From Asterias rubens (taxonomy: Eukaryota > Echinodermata > Asteroidea > Forcipulatida > Asteriidae): a DNA stretch of 64,000 bases. Shown here piece after piece: positions 1-12,000 of the stretch. A model generated the notes under the pieces. That model did not search any database. It had not been told where the DNA came from and was given only the letters and a program-made list of their open reading frames with translations. The stretch spans positions 558,001-622,000 of the forward strand of contig NC_047076.1 of NCBI RefSeq assembly GCF_902459465.1. Direction: 5' to 3'. The position numbers and the translations under genes are program-made. Positions within the stretch are counted from its first letter, which is position 1; each line of letters opens with the position of its first letter.

Positions 1-62
1 GCTTGGAGCAGTTGACTTCGGCTGGTCTCTCAATGGCTCAGATGTCACTGTTGTAACTTCTA
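1..62 (-). CDS. Gene B exon: linker T1, third copy (cut by window edge)
   Basis: The first 62 bp of another T1 linker with the same acceptor, showing that at least part of a third unit follows. Confidence 0.72.
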
Positions 63-3000
63 CTTTTTAAAAAGACAGCAAATAAACACAAAATTATTCA
101 CTACACTTTAACCTTTCTAAGTATTCTGAACAGGATGACGATTTTCCATGAACAAAATACTCACCTTCGGTGCATCCTAAGATGGCCACATCCAACTTGA
201 TTAAGTTTGCAGCACTAACATTGAGCACTTCCACCAAAATAACAGTCACATCTTTCAAGGAGGAGACGTCTGGAAACATCTCCGTCTTGGGTTTTCCTTC
301 CTCAAGATCAGCAGTCATTATCTACCAAAAAGCAAAACAAAATTAAATCAACCGCACAAACCAAGGAGTTTTGGATCGATGGAGTACAGTGAAAACTATG
401 CCACCTAGTGAACATTCTAAACATAACGACTTACTGGTTGGTTCACCTCCACTTGCGAAACTTCAGTAAACACCTCATCTCCAGGCTTCTTGGATGACAC
501 AATAAAACTGATCTTCAGAGGTTCTACTGTGCGGTTATCAGGAATGTCTGATGTGTATGCCAACCTGATTCCTCTGACGACTGACGGCTTTGCATATTCA
601 AAGATCAGTTTTGGAGTCTGGTCTCGGTCCTGCGATACAGGGGCTTCCACCAACCAGGATCCACTTGGCTCATCAATAGTAGACCGGCCCTCGGCAGTTC
701 GCTTTTCATCGAGTGTTTCCTCTTCATCCATTGGCTCCAGGCAATATCCTGCACACATTAAGCATACCAAAATATTAAACACTTTGTATGCTAGTTCAAG
801 CTACTTCTCCAAGGAGAAGCACTCAATGCTCCACAATAAAAAAGTCAGATCCTCAACAAAATATCTCACCTGGAGTCGTAGATAGCAATGGCGAAGATGT
901 TGTTACTGTTGTTGTTTCTTCTCCCAATGGAGTAACAACAGTAGTGGTTTTCACTTCTTCCGTCGTCATGGCAGGACCAGTCGTTGTTGTCGTCACAGTT
1001 GAAACCGTTGTAGTTGTTTTCACTGCTACAAATGCAAACGTCACAATATTTACTCATAAAAATAACTTTCAATTCTTGACTCAACTTTTTCACTAGCCAA
1101 AACTCATCTCAGATTAACTGAACTCAAGATTAAGGACTTACCCTCAGCACAGCCAAGGAAATCCAGCCTTAAAACAACAGCTCTGTCTGGGGAAACTTTC
1201 CTAATTCCCAAACGCACTTCTAGGATATTTTCAAGACTTTCTCCTTGCAGCATGTAATCTGCAGCATCAACCCCTTGCAAAGCTACTCTTATTGTCTGCA
1301 AATAAATAAAACAAATTGAACACAACGATCAACCCTTACTTTCAAGACAATCTCAAGCACAGAGTTGCAAGTAGAAAAACAAAGATGCTTACCTTTGGCT
1401 CTCCAACTTCATCCACTACAGCTTTGAACTCATTGTCTCCAACCTTCTTGACAAACAGTATCAAACTGATGACAGCAGATTTTGACTTTGGAATTTCTTC
1501 TGAGGTACTATCATCCTTGACAGTGTCAGGGATCAATCGTAGTCTCAACCCACGCACAATAGATCCTCTTGTGAAGCTGACGGACAAGCTCGGTCTGTCT
1601 TCAGGCGCGTCTTGGCTGACAGGCAAGACGGTCCAAGGATCCTGAGGGTCCATCTCTGTCTGGTCTCCAGAACTGGACAACTGGGCGCTCCTTCCCTTTT
1701 CTAGTCCGCTTTCCGCATCCATCAGCTCCAAGCAATATTCTGCATTTGAAGGTACAGACAACCTAGTTAGCACTTTCTTTTTATTTTTTGTAGATCTAAT
1801 GCCCACTCAAATGACAGCCAAATTGCAATCAGTTTTGTATGTTTCTCCCAACTATTTTCAAGGTCTTACCTATTGTTGTTGATGTTGTTGCAGGCGAAGT
1901 TGTTTTGATAGTTGTTGTTTCCTCCGTGGTTGTACCAAAGGGAGTTGTCACAACATTCTTTCTTGTCACTTTGACTTTGCTTGGAGCAGTTGACTTCGGC
2001 TGGTCTCTCAATGGCTCAGATGTCACTGTTGTAACTTCTACTTTTTAAAAAGACAGCAAATAAACACAAAATTATTCACTACACTTTAACCTTTCTAAGT
2101 ATTCTGAACAGGATGACGATTTTCCATGAACAAAATACTCACCTTCGGTGCATCCTAAGATGGCCACATCCAACTTGATTAAGTTTGCAGCACTAACATT
2201 GAGCACTTCCACCAAAATAACAGTCACATCTTTCAAGGAAGAGACGTCTGGAAACATCTCCGTCTTGGGTTTTCCTTCCTCAAGATCAGCAGTCATTATC
2301 TACCAAAAAGCAAAACAAAATTAAATCAACCGCACAAACCAAGGAGTTTTGGATCGTGTAGTACAGTGAAAACTATGCCACCTAGTGAACATTCAAAACA
2401 TATTGACTTACTGGTTGGTTCACCTCCACTTGCGAAACTTCAGTAAACACCTCATCTCCAGGCTTCTTGGATGACACAATAAAACTGATCTTCAGAGGTT
2501 CTACTGTGCCGTTATCAGGAATGTGTGATGTGTATGCCAACCTGATTCCTCTGACGACTGACGGTTTTGCATATTCAAAGATCAGTTTTGGAGTCCAGTC
2601 TCGGTCCTGCGATATAGGGGCTTCCACCAACCAGGATCCACTTGGCTCATCAATAGTAGACCCGCCCTCGGCAGTTCGCTTTTCATCTAGTGTTTCCACT
2701 TCATCCATTGGCTCCAGGCAATATCCTGCACACATTAAGCATACCAAAATATTAAACACTTTGTATGCTAGTTCAAGCTACTTCTCCAAGGAGAAGCACT
2801 CAATGCTCCAAAATAAAAAAGTCAGATCCTCAACAAAATATCTCACCTGGAGTCGTAGATAGCAATGGTGAAGATGTTGTTACTGTTGTTGTCTCTTCTC
2901 CCAATGGAGTAACAACAGTAGTGGTTTTCACTTCTTCCGTCGTCATGGCAGGACCAGTCGTTGTTGTCGTCACAGTTGAAACCGTTGTAGTTGTTTTCAC

Positions 3001-6000
3001 TGCTACAAATGCAAACGTCACTATATTTACTCATAAAAATAACTTTCAATTCTTGACTCAACTTTTTCACTAGCCAAAACTCATCTCAGATTAACTCAAC
3101 TCAAGATTAAGGACTTACCCTCAGCACAGCCAAGGAAATCCAGCCTTAAAACAACAACTCTGTCTGGGGAAACTTTCCTAATTCCCAAACGCACTTCTAG
3201 GATATTTTCAAGACTTTCTCCTTGCAGTATGTAATCTGCAGCATCAACCCCTTGCAAAGCTACTCTTATTGTCTGCAAAGAAATGAAACAAATTGAACAC
3301 AACGATCAACCCTTACTTTCAAGACAATCTCACGCACAGAGTTGCAAGTCGAAAAACAAAGATGCTTACCTTTGGCTCTCCAACTTCATCCACTACAGCT
3401 TTGAACTCATTGTCTCCAACCTTCTTGACAAACAGTATCAAACTGATGACAGCAGATTTTGACTTTGGAATTTCTTCTGAGGTACTATCAGCCTTGACAG
3501 TGTCAGGGATCAATCGTAGTCTCAACCCACGCACAATAGATCCTCTTGTGAAGCTGACGGACAAGCTCGGTCTGTCTTCAGGCGCGTCTTGGCTGACAGG
3601 CAAGACGGTCCAAGGATCCTGAGGGTCCATCTCTGTCTGGTCTCCAGAACTGGACAACTGGGCGCTCCTTCCCTTTTCTAGTCCGCTTTCCGCATCCATC
3701 AGCTCCAAGCAATATTCTGCATTTGAAGGTACAGACAACCTAATTAGCACTTTCTTTTTATTTTTTGTAGATCTAATGCCCACTCAAATGACAGCCAAAT
3801 TGCAATCAGTTTTGTATGTTTCTACCAACTATTTTCAAGGTCTTACCTGTTGTTGTTGATGTTGTTGCAGGCGAAGTTGTTTTGATAGTTGTTGTTTCCT
3901 CCGTGGTTGTACCAAAGGGAGTTGTCACAACATTCTTTCTTGTCACTTTGACTTTGCTTGGAGACGTTGACTTCGGCTGGTCTCTCAATGGCTCAGATGT
4001 CACTGTTGTAACTTCTACTATTAAAATATACAGTGAATTAAACTTCAAGTCTGATAGATGAGTTTGTTTTTCAAGTTAACAATAATTGCTATCAATTTTC
4101 TTCCAATTACCCTTAAAATTAAACATACCTGGAGTTATAGTAACAATTGGTTTAGATGTTGTTTCTTGTGTGGACGTGTCCGCAATGTGTGTAACAATGC
4201 CTGGAGTTTCTTTTTCTTCCTTTGTTATGAAGGAACCATTTGCAGTTGTCATGACTACAGGAGCTACTGTTGATTGATCGAAAAAAGAAGTTTAATAATT
4301 TCATTTCTTTGCTATCAAGAACAATACTAAAGCGGCATTTCTAAATCCACAGATCCACAGTCAACACCCTAAAGCTATATACACCTGTCTCACATCATTT
4401 CAATCTGCCTTTTCATTTTGTTTTTACACGACGTTACCGGGCACGAGGCGCTAGTTAACCACAGGGAGAATATTCAATCTGAGTAGGGAGAAACTTTGGG
4501 TAAGGCGCCTCCAGACCATTCAACCCCATGGTTTGAACATCCATGAAGGAAATGACTGAAAACATTTTGGCTTTGCCTTCTCTTTTCCCCCCCAGATTTC
4601 CTGCTTCATTTTCTTATTAATAACTTTTCTCACCCTTGATTTTGTGTTTCCAACCTGTTGCAAGGGTTGTGGGTTCGAATCCCACCTGAGTAATATGCCT
4701 GTGATATTTGTTCACAGAACTCTGGAAACTACTGTGTATACATTGCTAACACACGAGTAAAAATAAATAATATTCTTTTTCCTCAATGCAAATTTAACAT
4801 CTATTACAACCTCTTGTGGTCGAATCCTAGCCGATTAATTTGCCTGATTTTGTTCAGAGTGCTAACACACGTTTATTTTTATCTTATTTTAATTCTATGG
4901 ACAGTACAATAACAAGCAGAGGTCGTCCAAGGAAAAAAGCAAAAGTAAAAAAAAATTGATGTATATGGGTAGGCAGAAATGAATATTCTTCATGCCCGAT
5001 GCAAATTTCCATCTATTAAAGCAAAGAATAATTCTCAAACTGCCAAATTGGTTTACCTGATGTTGTTACTATTGCCACAGTGGTACCTGAATAATAGAGA
5101 AAGTTTACAAGACATTAGTTCAAGTTGTGGTAATAAGTTTTCTTTCAAGGCGAAAGTCTCCACAAAAATCATCCCAGGTATAACCCGTGTTAAATTTAAG
5201 ATTGTCCAAATTGTCACGTCAATTGACTTTGCTTTTGTCATAGCAAGGTATAAGCAAAGCCATTTAGTACGGTTGGTTAACTTCCAATCAATAATCTAGT
5301 ATAATGATAATACTGGAAGTTTGAAAAGATTTTTCGTTTTTGCAAAGAGCATTCCATAGGTAACTCTTAAAGTACATTATGAGATTATTTTGAGGAGGCA
5401 TTAAAAATTAAACTAGCTTTATATGGAATTCCAAACCTGTAAGAAGTTGAAACAGTTTTTAAAGGCAGTGGACACTATTGGTAATTACTCAAAATAATTA
5501 TTAGCATAAAACTTTACTTGGTGCCGAGTAATGTAGAGAGGTTGATAGTATAAAACATTGTAAGAAACGGCTCCCTCTGAAGTGCCATAGTTTTCGAGAA
5601 AGAAGTAATTTTCCACGAATTTGATTTCGAGACCTCAGATTTAGAATTTGAGGTCTCGATATCAACCATCTAAAAGTACACAACTTTGTGGTACAAGGGT
5701 GTTTTTTTTCTTTCATTATTATCTCGCAACTTCGACGACCAATTGAGCTCAAATTTTCACAGGTTTGTTATTTTATGCATATGTTGAGATACACCAAGTG
5801 AGAAGACTGGTCTTTGACAATTTCCAATAGTGTCCAGTGTCTTTAAAGGAAAGGTACATGTACATGCTTGGTAATCACACTTAAAGTCAATGGAAATATA
5901 AAAACCTTTGGAAAGAAGCCTACAGCAGTGTTTGATGGTAAAAAGCATTTTGAAAAACATTTCACTTGAAAGCAATGTAGTGGTGTAAAAAAGATAACAT

Positions 6001-9000
6001 TTTAAATGCCCTAAAATTTGAATCTTAGAAGAGTTATTGCGTAATGCTTCACAGTTTGTGTATTCCTATCAGGGATAATTCGTCCTGCTCCGGACTTCGC
6101 AATGTATCAAATCCGCACTCATATAAAATTTTTGTTTTAATGTGTACATCTACATTTTTATAGGAATAAAACAATCAAACGGTTCTAAAAACCAAAGGTA
6201 AACATTGCCTTCAAAAACTTCAAAACTTCTCTTTGAATAAACTTACAATTCATTTCATCAGACCCATCTCCACAGTCATCGGTTCGATCACAAACATACG
6301 CTGTTGGAATACACTTCCCATTAGCACAGGTGAAGTCCTTACAAAAAGGCACCGGTGCTAAAATGATGAACAACACCCAAACCAAAAACATCAATTTTAA
6401 TTTTATTCTGGCGTTGTAAAAATACTTGGCGCTTTGTATCCTATGGAAAAAGGTGCGCTATTAACACAGTTATTATTATTATTATAGACCCCTTGCATGT
6501 GACGTCACACGCTGCAATAGCACCCTCACTGGGATCAAAGAAGCCAAGCGTTCTGAGTTATGCAAGGGGTCTATTGATATTATTATTAACTTTTTATCTT
6601 ATTTCTAAAAGAAAAAAAGGCACGGAAATTATCCAAATTGCACACATGTAGCATGCTTAAGACATTAATATATTGTACAATTTTGAATTCTTTCAAAAAA
6701 ATACGAATAAAAATAATTCTACAACCGAACAAATATTGGGCAGTTTTGTTGATTTAACACTATGTCGTCTTTAAATAAAACAAGAAATTGTTAAACTGTT
6801 CATTCTTTCCAAAAAACTAATGACACAAATAACTCCGGCCTTGTGAGTTAGGCAATATCTAATAAAAATAAATGAAAATAATGATTATTAATTTTCTTGT
6901 TTTATTTCTTACTTGATTTGTAGCAACCCTGTTCATCTTCACCATTTTTGCAATCATGGACCTCATTACACAGTTTATCAAAAGTAATGCATTCACCAGA
7001 GGTGCACAAATGGTATTTACAAGCTGTAAATAAAGACAGAGGGAAAGAAAATTAGCTCCTAGAAATTGTAAAAGTTTTTTTGCGGATACAGAAATCTCTC
7101 ATGGCCTTTAATACAAAGCAATCGTTTAATTTGCCTTTCCGTTAATCTGCTACATCCCTTACATGCTATCAAAACGTTTTAGAAAAGTATAATTTAAGTA
7201 TGAGAAAAGTACCGAGTATACACACCGATGTTAGGGTAAAACCAAAATTAAGATTTTAAACTAATCTCACCTTAAACATGACCCGTGAACTTTGACCTTT
7301 AGATACTTACATCCACAATACTTCTCTGATTCATCTGAAGCATCATTACATTGTGGCTTTCCATCACAAACTTGGCTCAGTGGTAAGCATCCACTGCAGT
7401 CTAAACAGGTGAATTTATCTTGACAACTGCACTCTACAAAATACATATCACAAAACAGTTAAAATCCTAATAAAAAACCACTTAGTAATTATCAAACAAA
7501 TTCTACCAAAAAGAACAGAGTTGGATCTACATAGTTGCTTTTAAAGGATGGGGAAAAGGGCATTTGCTTGGATACGGGAGGGGGGGCGAATGCTTCTAAA
7601 TTGTAGTTACTCTTGAAATTGATGGCAACAAAAACTGTTGGTTATAGAAGCCTATCACAAATGCTACCAATATGAACGGAGTTGGATCTAGGGAGATCCA
7701 AAGCCAGAGCTAAAGCCCAAGCCAGAGCCCAAGCCCATTGCAGCCAGAGCAGAAGCCCAAGAGGAGCCACAAGCCAAAGTTTGGGAAAAGGTACTGAGTA
7801 GGGGCATAGGTGATGGCCGTTTGCTGGGGGGACTGGAATGCTACAAATCTATCAATGCAAGAAGGGATACACAAATAGTGTCGCTGAAGCTCACGCCATT
7901 ATCAGGCAAGTCCCCAATTCCACCACCCACAGTTGAAAGAAAATCTATACAGGTACAGTTTGATCAGAATATTATCCGAAGTACAAAAATAATATTACAA
8001 AAAAAGTTAAATATCTTAGTCCGATCTTACTTTTGCAATTGACTTCATCGCTACCATCTCCACAATCATCATGGCCATCGCATTGGTGAGTTAACGGCAG
8101 ACACAGACCATTCCTACTGCACTTAAACTCTCGAACGCCACACGTTGGTGCTACAAATAAAATAGAAAAAACACTTTAAATACGAAGCTACATTCCCTTG
8201 TCACAGCTAGTGTTAACTTCATGATATTGTTTCAAAAGATTGCTTCTAAAAATAACTACTTTGATGTGTGACACTTATAGCGTGTTCAGAGCACAACTTT
8301 CATGAATTGATGAATATTTTATCTAAAATATAGATCATGCCAGTGCCATTTTTAGTATTTAAAAAATTACTCATTCCATTAACTTAACAATAAGTAGGAT
8401 TTGAAACTTTGCATGGTGGAAATACGATATAGAAAGGTTTGCGGTAACACCATGTAATGACTATCTCTAATGAGTTGGGGTGGTTCTGAAAAGAACCGTT
8501 GGTTAACTTAACAATTACAAGAACACACGCTATATAAATACATATGAGGCAAATTCTGTGTGTGTTGTAAAGTAGTAATAAACAAAACAAACAAAATAAA
8601 AACCTTTCAAAATGACTGTGTGGTGTTTGAAATTCATGTAAATTCTTTTAAAGAAAATTTGATTGACAGGTTCTTTGACTTACTGCAATTTTCTTCATCC
8701 GTTGTATCGTTGAAACCACAGTCATACTGACCATCACATTTGAAGTGAATCGGGACGCAGTGACCCTTCTTACATTGGAATTCATCTCTCCCACATTTAG
8801 GTGACGCTTTTTATGAAACAAAATTAGTTTGAATTAGTTAAATAATTACGCAGTCCAGTTGGGCTTCTTTTACAAGATGATAAAAGATTCATAAATTGGG
8901 TTTGTACAATTTGTACTTGTATTGAAACATTGCAAAATTTCAAGTTACTGAAAGCTTCAACAAAGTTATGCTTAAATTGACTGCATTTCGACAAGCAAGT

Positions 9001-12000
9001 ATGGTTGGTAAATCAAGCAAGAGCCAATTCGTTTAAGTACTCTGATTGGGCTCTATTGCACAAAATGTTAAACAATGTGCATTTTTTTTCTCAAACAACA
9101 TTGCTGAATAAAAAAAATACATCGGAAGTTATGATTCGTTGTAACTGATATCACAATTTGAGGACATTGACACTTTAGAGACCACCGCGGCTGTCACCGT
9201 AGCCTGTTTTCACACGAGGACCAGGCATCAGTTAAAGGTGAGAGGATGTGGAAGATCTTTAGACACCACAGCGGCTGCAATCCGCTCGTACAAAATAGCA
9301 GCCGAAAAAAGCTGCAAGATTTACCCTAAGTTTGCTCAAACAAGAGGGCAAACAAAATCAGAAATGTGTCTTAATTGTCTAATATTTTTTATGTAAACCA
9401 TGTATTTTTTTAATATTTTTTTTGCATTTCTCAAGTTTACACATACATGTAACCATACAACATACAAATTACCATGTATTTCTGTTTCCTAGTCATTGTC
9501 AAAAATGCTGAAAATAACAGGGCAAAAAATAAACAATATAGACATTGTCTTGGCAGATGACTGGTCACTCAAGGGTTTACAACACTTTGCTTTAATTTCA
9601 CAGGTCAGTTTGGTTGACAAAGTAGGTTTGAAACAGCTAACTCATTTTATGAAATAAAAATTAAAATCAAACTCTTGACTTACGACAACTGTACTCGTCC
9701 GAGTTATCAGCACAATCAGGCAATCCATCACACAGAAACACATTCTCAATGCACTGGCCATTGGCGCAGGTAAATTCATCGGGGCAACACCGGAAAGCTG
9801 TATCAAAACAAAGTATTCATGAAAAGTTACCGATTAAAAGTTTTAGTAAGGGAGGTTAGCGGTAGCACCAAGTGTAAATCTCTTCTTTTTTTCCAGTAGT
9901 GTTGGTTTTGAAAAGAACAGGTGGTTGACAGAACCAACTATTCAAAAGAGATTTACACATCGTGCTACCCCAAATCTTTAGAAGATACATTGAAATGATG
10001 GCATTCCCATATTTTGATAACCCTTGGAGTTATAGATTCCAACGAGCTTTTAGGTACAGTATCCTTAGCACTAGAGACGTACATTCAAGAGAGTGCCTTT
10101 TTAAAATTGGAGGAAAATACAGCCTCTGAATTACCCAATAAGTCTGAATTCAGATAAAAGTCTGAACTATCTCATCCCCAACAGAATAAAAATTCTAAAC
10201 TTACTGCAGTTAGAAAACTTGGAAGTATATATATTATGGTAAAAACATTAAAAAAATCAAATAAAATTATACATACGCAAATATTAAAGACAATTTATAA
10301 TTGCACAAGCAAGATGGTTGGGAAAAAAAAAACCACAAGTTAGGAAGAAGTCACAAGTTCTCTTTAGCTTGTGAATAAACTTACTGCAGTTTGCTTCATC
10401 CGCGCCATCCCCACAATCATCTGCAGTATCACACAACCAGTCTGATGAGATACAACGTCCATTAGGGCAGGCAAACTCATCTCTGGAACATTCCTTCTTT
10501 ACATCTTTAGGAAATAAATCACAAAATGAGTTATTATTATTATTATTGTTTATTATTATTTTATTTGCCATAACAGTACAAAACAAAATACAAGACAATA
10601 TACCCAGAGATGGGCAAGGGACAACAAAAGCAAATACATACTATGATCCTTAAACTGTTGCCCCACATCTGGGGTACACAATAAAATTAATACAGAATAA
10701 CATAATATAGTACACAATACTTGCATTTAGTTCATTTTAATAATTTTCTAATAACAAAGTTAATAACGACAAGCAAAAGTAGTAGTCTAGGACAATTTCC
10801 TACCTACCATTCAGGTAGTAGTTAATAAGCAGGACTGAGAAGTTATCTGAATTGTGAAAATATACTCCGCAGTAGTAGAATAAAAACCAAGACAATTTCT
10901 CAAACGAACATAATCTACCCATCAGTTAGAAGATTGCAAACCAAATATACATCAAACAATTCTTATTAAACTTCAGAAACCAAATGTTGACATCATGTTG
11001 GTAAGTTTTAGTGTCAGACCTCCTAAAGATTCTAATCTTGATACAAACTTGAATTCTCGGTTCTGATCGGTCCATCCATAGCAACAACTGTGTGATATAA
11101 ACCTACATTATACCACACATGTTCTATAAGCGGATTGATTTAATTCTGAGTGTTGGCTTTTTTAAAGCTCTATGCCAACTACAAGGTAAATTCTTTATCA
11201 CACACTTGCTTGTGGAATATGCAACATTATAGTGCTTTTGTAAACATGTGATGTCACAGGTCACTGTCTACAGCCAGATTGTTGAAAGGAACAATTCTTC
11301 AATATTGTTGGTGCAGCCGATAGCCAAATCTATATAGTTGGAGAAAGCCAACTTTGCTTCATTTGAATGCAGCCTTTATTTTGCCAAAAGAAGAAAAATG
11401 AGCATGACAAAATTACACTCACCAGTGCAAGGCTGACCGACACATTTGAACACTCCACTCTCACAAATACTGTCAATAGAAGAAAACAAAAGTTCAGAAA
11501 GTTTCATTTAAGTCTAAAGTTTAAGTGCAGCATTTTGTTGTTAGCATAACTGTTTAAAATTCTGCAGAATTATTAAAAAGTTGAAAAATACAGTTGACAA
11601 TAATGTTCATTCAAAAGAATTTTAAATACAGAAGAGACTCAATCAGTTGCTGATCCCTAATACTGGAACACTCTACCAAATCACATTCCCAACATCAGCT
11701 CAATACAGACTTTTGTAGCATTCTAGATTTAGTAGCGCAATGAATCATTGGAAAATGCGCTTAATAAGTCCTACTTATTATTATTATTTTCAAGCTATAA
11801 GAATGATTTACTTACCAATTCTGACAGTTGATAGTAATCTTATTTCCTGGAGGGTACCGCATGCCGTTATGTTTGCAGGTGCAATCCTTTGCAGATATAC
11901 ACTTTCCATCTAAAAATAAACAATAGTAAATTGTAATGTTTCACTTGTTGTTTATCTTTATTGTGGTTGTATGGAGGGTTGTTTTAGGGGGCAGAAAAAA

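Larger units (their letters stand above)
1..4017 (-). repeat. 1.98-kb tandem duplication of the linker/F5-8C A/linker/F5-8C B unit
   Basis: Base 1 onward matches 1979 onward, and that matches 3956 onward (periods 1978 and about 1977), including introns. Each unit has six exons, begins and ends in phase 1, and so inserts whole domains without frame damage. Differences are on the order of one to two percent overall by eye. Confidence 0.92.

Noticed and set aside
10190-10215. Possible extra LDLa exon end before LDLa 1
   Set aside because: Only about 16 bp match the 10376-10395 donor region; too short to call a duplication.
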